A DNA stretch of 9,132 bases from assembly GCA_017417085.1 (NCBI GenBank), contig JAFPZV010000069.1, forward strand, positions 1 to 9,132, written 5' to 3'. A program made the translations under genes and the position numbers. How positions within the stretch are numbered: position 1 is the stretch's first letter; each line of letters begins with the position of its first letter. Origin of the DNA: Deltaproteobacteria bacterium. Lineage in GTDB: Bacteria; Desulfobacterota; Desulfuromonadia; Desulfuromonadales; JAAYDE01. The notes beneath the pieces were generated by a model. It made no database searches. It was not told the DNA's origin and saw nothing but the letters and a program-made list of their open reading frames with translations. Below, piece after piece: positions 1 through 6,486 of this stretch.

Positions 1-216
1 GATGAAGATCCCAGGGCTTTTCTCCGCGCCCTGCGCACTGCGGCAAAAGCACGCGGCATGATAGAACTAGCCGAAAAAGCGGATATGCCGCGTGAAAGCC
101 TGTACCGTGCGCTTTCCGAAAACGGCACCCCCAACTATATGACCCTGCGCAAGATAGTCGCCGCGCTTGGAATGCGCGTGACCTTCTCCCCAGTAAAGAA
201 AGCCGCGCCCCTTTAG
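1..216 (+). CDS. HigA-like addiction-module antitoxin, helix-turn-helix (5' end outside window)
   Basis: Frame 1 is open from the first base to a TAG at 214-216 and gives 71 residues. It begins DEDPRAFLRALRTAAKARGM, followed by AELAEKA-type and PRESLYRAL segments and a C-terminal ALGMRVTF. This order (an RxFLxALxxxAxARGM helix, a recognition helix with SRESLYRAL-like sequence, then a TLxKIVxALGxxxxF helix and strand) is the pattern I associate with the 'probable addiction module antidote' family of about 95-100 residues. Those proteins pair with a small RelE/HigB-like toxin, bind its promoter and repress the pair. About 25-30 N-terminal residues would lie left of the window, so no start codon is visible. 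The toxin gene usually sits just upstream in this family and so would also be outside. No toxin-like frame follows downstream. Family assignment is fairly secure; activity as a toxin-antitoxin pair is inferred. Confidence 0.8.
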   Translation, partial: DEDPRAFLRALRTAAKARGMIELAEKADMPRESLYRALSENGTPNYMTLRKIVAALGMRVTFSPVKKAAPL

Positions 217-562
217 CCAATATCAGGGCCGATCGCCGTTTCTGCGGTCAGCTGGACGCCTTTTTCGTAACGCCGCGAAAATGCTCCAGAGAGTAATAAG
301 CTGTCACGGCATCTGCGCTTCCGCTGCGCTTGACGCTTCGCCGGTCCCGGACACGCCTTTCCAGATCATGTTTCCACCCGCCGCCCAAAGAATCCAGGAT
401 CTCCGGCCCGCCGTATCCCCTTCGCTGCATGGCCGCAAAAAACGGCGATATCCTGGCAACGGCCCTTACTCCGTATCGCAGAGGCACATCAAGTTGTATG
501 TTGAAAAATCAAGAAAGAAAAAGATAAGGCAGGATAGACAAGAACACAAAAGCAAAGAAAAC
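217..562. other. Intergenic stretch without a convincing gene
   Basis: About 345 bases separate the antitoxin stop from the pyruvate carboxylase terminator. The GC-rich part (about 217-480) is open on the minus strand from a GTG at 487 to 248 (79 codons). That frame has no Shine-Dalgarno sequence ahead of the GTG and its product, rich in Arg and Gly, matches no family I know. Plus-strand frames here give Arg/Pro-rich peptides of shadow type. From about 490 onward the DNA becomes A-rich and leads into the terminator. The GC-rich part could be a decayed gene remnant; nothing firmer can be said. Confidence 0.5.
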
Positions 563-599
563 CAAGGGCTTATGCATGAAAAAATTGCATAAGCCCTTG
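545..599 (-). terminator. Rho-independent terminator of pyc
   Basis: A perfect 14-bp inverted repeat, CAAGGGCTTATGCA at 563-576 and TGCATAAGCCCTTG at 586-599, encloses a 9-base loop. Read on the minus strand it lies just after the pyc stop codon (616-618) and is followed by a T-rich tract (complement of 545-562: GTTTTCTTTGCTTTTG). This is the standard form of an intrinsic terminator. The plus-strand side is less T-rich, so it probably serves pyc only. Confidence 0.88.
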
Positions 600-615
600 A
601 TAATGGAGAATTAGT

Positions 616-3600
616 CTATTCCAAAATCACCACCAGATCGCCCTGCTGCAACTGCGCGCCCTCCTTGTGGAGAATATCACGCACCACGCCGGCAATCGGC
701 GTCTTGACGTTTGTCTCCATCTTCATCGCCTCGGTGACCAGCAGCGTATCTTCGGCCTCAACCTTGTCGCCGACATCAACGAAGAGCTTGCAGATCCGGC
801 CCGGCATCGGCGCGCCGATCTGGCGGGCGTCACTGGGATCCGCCTTGCGGTTTTCCACCTGTTCCACCTCGATGGACAGATCCCGCACCACCAGCTGGCG
901 CGGTTCGCCGTTCAGCTCGAAGTAGATGGTACGCACGCCGCCTTCCTCGATGCGCCCCACCGCCATGAGCTTGACCACCAGATCCTTGCCCTCTTCCACC
1001 GTCACGGTGGCTTCGTCCATGATATCCAGACCGTAGAAGAAAAGCGGGGTGGACATGACCGAGGTATCCAGATAGTTCTGGCGGTGGCGGTCAAAGTCCT
1101 CGAAGACTCTCGGATACATCAGCCACGACATGTGATCCAGCTCGCTGACCTTATGGCCCAGTTTCTTTTCCAGAGCGGCCTTGCTCGCGGCAAAGTCGAC
1201 CGGCTCCAACAACTCGCCGGGACGATGCGTAATCGGCTTTTCGCCCTTCAGGACGATCTCCTGCAGTTTCTTCGGGAAACCGCCGTAGGGCTGGCCAATC
1301 ATCCCGCGGAAGAACTCCACCACGCCATGGGGCAGATCGATTTCGCTGCCGCGTTCGTAGATGTCTTCCGGCGTCAGGTTGTTCTTCACCATGAAGATCG
1401 CCATGTCGCCGACAATCTTGGAGACCGGCGTCACCTTGATGACATCTCCGAACATGTCGTTGACCCGGCGGTACATCCGCTTGCACTCCTCCCACTTGTC
1501 GCCCAGACCCATGCCTTCCACCTGAGGCCGGTAGTTGGAGTACTGCCCGCCGGGAATTTCATGCTCGTAGACCTGCGCGGTACCGCTGCGCAGTTCCGAT
1601 TCGAAAGGCGCGTAGTAGGTGCGCACCGTCTCCCAGTAGTTGGCTATCTGCTGCAGGCCATCGCGATCGAGGCCGGGATCGCGCTCGGTGTTGTTCAGCG
1701 CGGCCAGCAGCGCGTTGAGACTGGGCTGCGCGGTCAGGCCGGAAAGCGACGAAATGGCGGCATCCACCGAATCGACGCCGGCGCGGCTGGCCATCATCAG
1801 CGTTGCGACTCCGGCACTGGAAGTGTCATGCGTATGCAGCGAAATCGGGATGGAGATCTCCTCCTTGAGCGCCCGAATGAGTTTTTCCGCCGCGAAAGGC
1901 TTGAGCAGGCCTGCCATATCCTTGATGTTGAGGATGTGGGCGCCCATCCGTTCCAGTTCCTTGCCGAGATCGACATAGTACTTGAGCGGATACTTGTCGC
2001 GCTTGGGATCGAGGATGTCGCCCGTGTAGCACATGGAGGCTTCCAGCACGCCGCCATGCTTGAGCACCGCCTCCATCGCCGGACGCAGGCCGGTCGTCCA
2101 GTTGAGCGCGTCGAATACCCGGAAGATATCGATGCCGTTTTCCGCCGAAAGCTGTACGAAGCGGTCAATCACGTTGTCGGGATAGTTGGCGTAACCGACC
2201 GCGTTGGGACCGCGCAGCAGCATCTGGAAAAGAACATTGGGGATCTTCCTGCGCAGTTTCTGCAGGCGTTCCCACGGGCACTCGTTCAGGAAACGCATGG
2301 CGACATCGAAGGTAGCGCCGCCCCAGCACTCCAGCGAATAGAGGTTGCTGCCGATGCGTGCCGTGGCATCGGCGATACGCAGCAGATCGTAGCTGCGGAT
2401 GCGGGTCGCCAGCAGCGACTGGTGCGCGTCACGCATGGTGGTGTCGCAGATAAGCAGCCTCTTCTGCTCCAGCATCCAGTCGGCCAGCCCCTTGGGGCCG
2501 CGTTCCAGAAGGATGTCGCGGGTTCCCTTGGGAAGAGGCTCACCATAGCGGATGTCCGGCATCTCCGGCTCGCGCAGTTCCTTGAAATGCAGGGGTTTTT
2601 TGATTCCCGGATAACCGTTGACCACGGTATGCCCGATAAAGGAAAGCATCTTGGTGGAACGGTCGCGGCGCGGCGCGATGTTGAACAGCTCCGGATGCTG
2701 ATCAAGGAAGGCCGTGGTGCAGACGCCGTTCAGGAAATCGGGATGGTTGATAACGTTGCGCAGGAAACCGATGTTGGTTTTGACACCACGCACCCGGAAC
2801 TCGATGAGTACCCGGTTCATATGGGCAGCTGCCTCACGGAAGTTCAGGCCGTAGGTGGAAACCTTCACCAGCAGGGAATCGTAGTAGGGCGTAATCCGCG
2901 CGCCGGCATAGGCATTGCCGGCATCCAGGCGCACACCCGGCCCGGAACCGGAACGGTAGGATTCGATGGTGCCGAAGTTGGGGGAGAAGTTGTTCTCCGG
3001 ATCCTCGGTGCTGATACGGCACTGGATCGCGTTGCCACGCAGGGAAATGTCGCTCTGCTGCTTAATGCCGATTTCCGGATCGGAGAGCCGGTGGCCTTCG
3101 GCGACCCGGATCTGAATCTCCACCAGGTTACGCCCCGTGATCAGCTCGGTTACCGTATGCTCCACCTGAATGCGGGGATTGGTCTCGATGAAGTAGAAGT
3201 TGTGATCCTTGTCCAGCAGGAACTCCACCGTGCCCGCGTTGATGTAGTTGACCGCCTTCGCGATCTTCAGGGCGTTTTCACACAGGAGCTGGCGTTTCTC
3301 CGGAGCAAGGTAGAAGGCCGGCGCGATTTCGATGACCTTCTGGTGGCGGCGCTGCACCGAGCAGTCGCGCTCGAAGAAGTGCACGACATTCCCGTGCTTG
3401 TCGCCCATGATCTGGACTTCCACATGCTTGGGCCCCTCGATGTACTTCTCTAGAAAGACCGCCGGATTGCCGAAAGCCGCGCGCGCCTCCGACGCCGCGC
3501 TTTGCAGACCTTCCAGAAGTTCCTTGCGGTTGCGCACCACCCGCATGCCGCGTCCGCCGCCGCCGGCGCTGGCCTTGATGATGATGGGATAACCGCACTG

Positions 3601-4062
3601 GTTGGCAAAGATCAGGGCCTCCTCTTCGGAAGTCACCGGTTCGGGCGTACCGGGCACGATCGGCACTCCGACGCTGGCAGCCACCTTGCGGGCTGCCACC
3701 TTGTCGCCCAGGCGGCGCTGGATATCCGCGTTGGGGCCGATAAAGGCGATGCCGGCCCGTTCGCAGGCCTCGGCAAACTCGGCGTTTTCCGACAGAAAAC
3801 CATACCCGGGATGGATGGCGTCCACACCCTTCTTGAGCGCCAGGTCAATGATTTCGTCAATGCCCAGATAGGCCTCAATGGCGCCCTTGCCGCGCCCCAC
3901 CTGGTAGGCTTCATCCGCCTTGTAGCGGTGCAGCGAGATTTTATCCTCCTCCGAATAGATAGCCAGGGTGTTGATGCCCAGCGCCGTGCAGGCGCGAAAG
4001 ATTCGTATCGCGATCTCGCCCCGGTTGGCTGCCATGATTTTTTTGAATTTTCTAATCTCCAT
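616..4062 (-). CDS. pyc: Pyruvate carboxylase, single-chain biotin enzyme
   Basis: Carboxylates pyruvate to oxaloacetate using ATP and bicarbonate in the cytosol, refilling the TCA cycle and feeding gluconeogenesis. With the ATG at 4062 the protein has 1148 residues, the usual size for one-chain Pyc. Visible domains: biotin carboxylase at about 6-455 (ANRGEIAIRIF near 12, ATP-binding KASAGGGGRGM at 163-173, ETNPRIQVEHTV at 293-304); carboxyltransferase at about 535-990 with metal-site residues Asp540 (CDTTMRDAHQS), Lys713 (NIKDMAGL, the carbamylated lysine of the family) and His743/His745 (SLHTHDTSS); and a C-terminal biotinyl domain with EAMKMET, so biotin sits on Lys1114. All key residues are present and no frameshift is seen. 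The start is chosen because GAGAGGGAGAGG lies directly before it and the protein then opens like other Pyc. An upstream in-frame ATG at 4092 and TTG at 4179 have no good ribosome site. It is a single transcription unit with its own promoter and terminator. Confidence 0.97.
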   Translation of the reverse strand: MEIRKFKKIMAANRGEIAIRIFRACTALGINTLAIYSEEDKISLHRYKADEAYQVGRGKGAIEAYLGIDEIIDLALKKGVDAIHPGYGFLSENAEFAEACERAGIAFIGPNADIQRRLGDKVAARKVAASVGVPIVPGTPEPVTSEEEALIFANQCGYPIIIKASAGGGGRGMRVVRNRKELLEGLQSAASEARAAFGNPAVFLEKYIEGPKHVEVQIMGDKHGNVVHFFERDCSVQRRHQKVIEIAPAFYLAPEKRQLLCENALKIAKAVNYINAGTVEFLLDKDHNFYFIETNPRIQVEHTVTELITGRNLVEIQIRVAEGHRLSDPEIGIKQQSDISLRGNAIQCRISTEDPENNFSPNFGTIESYRSGSGPGVRLDAGNAYAGARITPYYDSLLVKVSTYGLNFREAAAHMNRVLIEFRVRGVKTNIGFLRNVINHPDFLNGVCTTAFLDQHPELFNIAPRRDRSTKMLSFIGHTVVNGYPGIKKPLHFKELREPEMPDIRYGEPLPKGTRDILLERGPKGLADWMLEQKRLLICDTTMRDAHQSLLATRIRSYDLLRIADATARIGSNLYSLECWGGATFDVAMRFLNECPWERLQKLRRKIPNVLFQMLLRGPNAVGYANYPDNVIDRFVQLSAENGIDIFRVFDALNWTTGLRPAMEAVLKHGGVLEASMCYTGDILDPKRDKYPLKYYVDLGKELERMGAHILNIKDMAGLLKPFAAEKLIRALKEEISIPISLHTHDTSSAGVATLMMASRAGVDSVDAAISSLSGLTAQPSLNALLAALNNTERDPGLDRDGLQQIANYWETVRTYYAPFESELRSGTAQVYEHEIPGGQYSNYRPQVEGMGLGDKWEECKRMYRRVNDMFGDVIKVTPVSKIVGDMAIFMVKNNLTPEDIYERGSEIDLPHGVVEFFRGMIGQPYGGFPKKLQEIVLKGEKPITHRPGELLEPVDFAASKAALEKKLGHKVSELDHMSWLMYPRVFEDFDRHRQNYLDTSVMSTPLFFYGLDIMDEATVTVEEGKDLVVKLMAVGRIEEGGVRTIYFELNGEPRQLVVRDLSIEVEQVENRKADPSDARQIGAPMPGRICKLFVDVGDKVEAEDTLLVTEAMKMETNVKTPIAGVVRDILHKEGAQLQQGDLVVILE

Positions 4063-4194
4063 CCTCTCCCTCTCTGTAAAAAACTTTGCCATAGACCGGC
4101 AATTGCCTGATAAATAAAGCCGCTTCCGCTTTTCACGATGCGGGCACGGGCTGTCCCCGTAAAAAATAAATTTTACCAAGGGATGGAAACTTTT

Positions 4195-4224
4195 ATTGAA
4201 TCAAAGCTTGGAGCTTCATGTCAA
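4195..4224 (-). promoter_or_regulatory. Predicted sigma70-type promoter of pyc
   Basis: On the minus strand, TTGACA (4219-4224) is a perfect -35 box and TTCAAT (4195-4200) is a 4-of-6 -10 box, 18 bases apart. Transcription would begin near 4188 and leave a leader of roughly 125 bases before the pyc ATG at 4062. The octamer GGAGCTTC occurs twice on the plus strand, at 4210-4217 inside the spacer and at 4234-4241 just upstream of the -35. Each overlaps a small palindrome (AAGCT-TGG-AGCTT at 4204-4216; GGGA-GCT-TCCC at 4233-4243). This could be an operator, but that is inference. Confidence 0.55.
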
Positions 4225-4276
4225 CAAAAAGTGGGAGCTTCCCTTATGCAGCAGCGGCCTTGAAAGCCGCCGCCGG

Positions 4277-4304
4277 TTGATGGTATCTAAAGACAGATTA
4301 ATCT
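4277..4304 (+). promoter_or_regulatory. Possible weak promoter of gatC
   Basis: TTGATG (4277-4282) and TAATCT (4299-4304) are 16 bases apart, with 4/6 and 3/6 matches to the sigma70 boxes. They would start a short leader before the gatC ATG at 4332. The match is poor; it is listed because a promoter is expected in this divergent gap and nothing better is seen. A small hairpin with GCGGC/GCCGC arms (4254-4258, 4266-4270) lies just upstream. Confidence 0.25.
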
Positions 4305-4331
4305 ATCACCAAACAAATTCAAGAGGTTGAA

Positions 4332-4619
4332 ATGAACATTACCCAGGAAACCGTCACCCACGTGGCCAATCTCGCCCGTCTGTCGCTTGCGCCGGAGGAA
4401 ATCGCAACACTTGCCGCGGAAATGGGCAGCATGCTTGCCTATGTTGACAAACTCAACGAACTGGACACGGAAGGCATCGTTCCTACCGCTCATGCGGTCC
4501 CGCTGGAAAATGCCTTCCGAACCGATACAACCCGTCCCTCGCCGGGCGTGGAGAAGGCCCTGCAAAACGCGCCCGCCGCTTCCGACGGCTGCTTTGTGGT
4601 GCCCAAGGTTATTGAGTAG
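4332..4619 (+). CDS. gatC: Asp/Glu-tRNA(Asn/Gln) amidotransferase subunit C
   Basis: GatC is the small subunit of the GatCAB amidotransferase; it wraps around GatA and holds it to GatB. The product has 95 residues, the usual size. It shows the family pattern: an N-terminal helix with VTHVANLARLSLAPEE (8-23), a second helix ending MLAYVDKLNELDTEG, a GIVPTAHAVPLENAFRTD stretch that packs on GatA, and a C-terminal FVVPKVIE. The ATG at 4332 is preceded by AAGAGGTTGAA, giving a GAGGT ribosome site. It is the first gene of the gat cluster and is divergent from pyc. Unusually, gatA does not follow at once but comes after a 368-bp repeat-filled spacer. Confidence 0.97.
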   Translation: MNITQETVTHVANLARLSLAPEEIATLAAEMGSMLAYVDKLNELDTEGIVPTAHAVPLENAFRTDTTRPSPGVEKALQNAPAASDGCFVVPKVIE

Positions 4620-4627
4620 GGGCAACA

Positions 4628-4736
4628 TCCCCCCATCCCCACCCCTTCCCCCCTAAAGGAGGGAAGGGTGTTATATTGGAGCTTGGAAAAGAGGGAAAAA
4701 ACGCACGATAGTTGCCCTCCCTCCGCTTGCGGGGGG
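4628..4736. repeat. Hairpin-rich repeat, copy 1 (gatC-gatA spacer)
   Basis: This 109-base unit recurs at 4819-4928. By eye the two copies differ at five substitutions plus one single-base indel, about 95% identity. It opens with a C-rich run (six C, then ATCCCC) and a hairpin at 4643-4668 (CCCTTCCCCCC-TAAA-GGAGGGAAGGG, one C/A mismatch). A central A-rich part (GAGGGAAAAAACGCACGATAG) follows, and it ends with the CCGC-TT-GCGG hairpin and a G-run. C-rich/G-rich palindromic units of this style are common intergenic repeats in proteobacteria (REP/BIME or MITE-like); I do not recognise a named family. Confidence 0.85.
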
Positions 4737-4743
4737 GCTTTTT
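4718..4743 (+). terminator. Possible intrinsic terminator between gatC and gatA
   Basis: At the end of repeat copy 1, bases 4718-4726 pair with 4729-4737 (core CCGC-TT-GCGG, extended by C-G pairs and two G-T wobbles). The stem is followed by C and five T (4739-4743), as in an intrinsic terminator read on the plus strand. Its two-base loop is small and would probably open to four bases. If active it would lower gatA-gatB transcription from the gatC promoter. The equivalent hairpin in copy 2 (4908-4931) lacks a T-run. Confidence 0.4.
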
Positions 4744-4746
4744 CAA

Positions 4747-4772
4747 GGGCATGGGAACGAAGTCCGATGCCC
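4747..4772. repeat. Central hairpin between the two repeat copies
   Basis: GGGCAT (4747-4752) and ATGCCC (4767-4772) form a perfect 6-bp outer stem. Inside it, GGA (4754-4756) pairs with TCC (4763-4765) after a G/G mismatch, leaving the loop ACGAAG. It sits inside a roughly 100-base segment (4706-4805) whose ends are inverted relatives: 4706-4722 matches the reverse complement of 4789-4805 at 14 of 17 positions. No coding potential is evident. Confidence 0.6.
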
Positions 4773-4818
4773 GCAGAAAAATGCAGTTAGGGAGGGAAAC
4801 GATTGAAATGCCTCTTGT

Positions 4819-4928
4819 TCCCCCCATCCCCGTCCCTTCCCCCCTAAAGGAGGGAAGGGTGCTTATATTGGAGCTTGGGAAAGAGGGAAAAAACGCACGA
4901 TAGTTTCCCTTCCTCCGCTTGCGGGGGG
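4819..4928. repeat. Hairpin-rich repeat, copy 2 (gatC-gatA spacer)
   Basis: This is a direct repeat of 4628-4736 at an offset of 191-192 bases, with one extra C (GTGCTTATATT instead of GTGTTATATT). The first hairpin is at 4834-4859 with the same single C/A mismatch. The terminal hairpin at 4908-4931 pairs over about 11 bp but is followed by ACGATGTG, so it is not terminator-like. Copy 2 ends about 57 bases before the gatA start, leaving a T-rich leader with room for a separate gatA promoter, though no clear -35/-10 pair is visible there. Confidence 0.85.
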
Positions 4929-4987
4929 AGGACGATGTGATTGAGCAAAGTATTTTTTGACTTTTACGTTTTTTTGAAGGGACAACC

Positions 4988-6442
4988 ATGAAACTGACCG
5001 ATTTGACCATTCACGGGATGCGTGAACTGCTGGACCGCGGCGAAACCACGGCCCGCGAGTTGACGGATGCGTTTTTGAACCGCATTGAGACCGTCGATTC
5101 CCGTATCAACAGCTATATCCGGGTGACCGCGGAACAGGCACGGGAAGCGGCAGAACGCGCCGACCAGCGCATCCAGGCCGGAAAGGCCGCGCCTTTGACC
5201 GGCATTCCACTGGCGCTCAAGGACATCTTCGTCACCGAGGGGATTGAAACCACCTGTGCCTCAAAGATCCTTTCGGGTTTCGTGCCGCCCTACAACGGCA
5301 CCGCCGTTGCCAAACTGCTTGAGCAGGATGCGGTCATTCTGGGCAAGCTCAACATGGACGAGTTCGCGATGGGCAGTTCCAGCGAAAACAGCGCCTACGG
5401 CCCGGTGCACAACCCCTGGGATACCACACGCATCGCCGGCGGTTCCTCCGGCGGTTCGGCCGCCTGCGTGGCCGCCTGCCTTGCGGCCGGAACCCTGGGG
5501 ACCGATACCGGCGGTTCCATCCGGCAGCCGGCATCCCACTGCGGCGTGGTGGGCATCAAGCCGACCTACGGGCGCGTTTCGCGCTACGGCGTCATTGCCT
5601 ACGCCTCCTCGCTCGATCAGGTCGGGCCGCTGGCGCACAACGTGGAAGACTGCGCCCTGCTTCTGCAGGCGGTGGCCGGCTACGATCCGCACGACTCGAC
5701 TTCGGTGAACTGCCCGGTTCCCGACTACCTTGCCACCCTGCGCGAGGGCGTCGCAGGCCTTCGCATCGGCCTGCCGCGCGAATACTTCATCGAGGGGCTG
5801 GATCCATGCGTCAAAAACGCCATCGAAAACGCGGTGGCAACTTTCCGCGAACTGGGCGCGGAAATCGTTGATATTTCGCTGCCCCACATCGATTACGCAG
5901 TTGCCTGCTACTACCTCATCGCCACCGCCGAAGCCTCCAGCAATCTGGCGCGCTACGACGGCGTCCGTTTCGGCCTGCGGCAGGACAACGGCAGCGGTCT
6001 CATCGACATGTACCGCGCCAGCCGCGCCGCGGGCTTTGGCACGGAAGTCAAGCGCCGCATCATGCTCGGCACCTTCGCCCTCTCCTCCGGCTACTACGAC
6101 GCCTACTATCTGAAGGCCCAGAAGGTCCGTACGCTGATCCGCAACGACTTCGCGGAGGCCTTCAAACAGGTGGACATCGTGCTGGCGCCGGTCGCGCCGA
6201 CTCCGGCCTTTGCTCTGGGTGAAAAGGCGGGGGATCCCCTGCAGATGTATCTCTCCGACATCTTCACCATCTCCGTCAATCTGGCTGGCACCTGCGGCTT
6301 AAGTATCCCCTGCGGTTTTTCGGCCCAGAAGCTGCCCATCGGCGTGCAGCTGATTGGCAAGCCCTTTGACGAAGCCACCATCCTGCGCGCGGCGCAGGCC
6401 TTTGAATCCGCGACGGACTTCTGCACCTCCGCGCCCGTCTGA
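4988..6442 (+). CDS. gatA: Asp/Glu-tRNA(Asn/Gln) amidotransferase subunit A (glutaminase)
   Basis: GatA releases ammonia from glutamine (or asparagine) and channels it to GatB, where the activated aminoacyl-tRNA is amidated. The product has 484 residues, normal for the family. The amidase-signature Ser-cisSer-Lys triad is visible: Lys78 in LALKDIF, Ser153 in [16 protein letters not shown], and the nucleophile Ser177 in [13 protein letters not shown]. Other family blocks are [17 protein letters not shown] (120-136) and [20 protein letters not shown] (191-210). The ATG at 4988 has AAGGGA at 4977-4982, five bases away. It is separated from gatC by the repeat spacer and followed 44 bp later by gatB. 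The sequence, as recalled, resembles Geobacter-type GatA closely. Confidence 0.98.
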   Translation: MKLTDLTIHGMRELLDRGETTARELTDAFLNRIETVDSRINSYIRVTAEQAREAAERADQRIQAGKAAPLTGIPLALKDIFVTEGIETTCASKILSGFVPPYNGTAVAKLLEQDAVILGKLNMDEFAMGSSSENSAYGPVHNPWDTTRIAGGSSGGSAACVAACLAAGTLGTDTGGSIRQPASHCGVVGIKPTYGRVSRYGVIAYASSLDQVGPLAHNVEDCALLLQAVAGYDPHDSTSVNCPVPDYLATLREGVAGLRIGLPREYFIEGLDPCVKNAIENAVATFRELGAEIVDISLPHIDYAVACYYLIATAEASSNLARYDGVRFGLRQDNGSGLIDMYRASRAAGFGTEVKRRIMLGTFALSSGYYDAYYLKAQKVRTLIRNDFAEAFKQVDIVLAPVAPTPAFALGEKAGDPLQMYLSDIFTISVNLAGTCGLSIPCGFSAQKLPIGVQLIGKPFDEATILRAAQAFESATDFCTSAPV

Positions 6443-6486
6443 AAAGAGGAAACCACCGGCCTTTTGAAAACAAGGATGTACATGAT

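Noticed and set aside
281..592. 103-codon plus-strand frame after the antitoxin
   Set aside because: Arg/Lys/Pro-rich product with no recognisable domain, running through the A-rich DNA and into the pyc terminator stem; no evidence of a real gene.
667..3453. Plus-strand 928-residue frame as a real protein
   Set aside because: It lies wholly opposite pyc in codon register, starts inside the pyc 3' end without a ribosome site, and its His/Asp/Val/Gly-rich product looks like the usual antisense translation of a GC-rich gene.
4063..4179. 39-residue N-terminal extension of pyruvate carboxylase (TTG at 4179 or ATG at 4092)
   Set aside because: Neither start has a good Shine-Dalgarno sequence, while the ATG at 4062 follows GAGAGGGAGAGG and gives the family's normal N-terminus and length.
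4208..4216. TTGGAGCTT upstream of gatC also occurs inside both spacer repeats
   Set aside because: Only nine bases are shared with no flanking similarity, so chance is the simplest explanation.
4609..5010. 133-codon minus-strand open frame whose product contains two copies of a PSFPSSN-type peptide
   Set aside because: It lies across the two intergenic repeats and its repeated peptide is simply the translation of the duplicated C-rich/G-rich DNA. It overlaps both gatC and gatA ends; such frames are typical artefacts of palindromic repeats.
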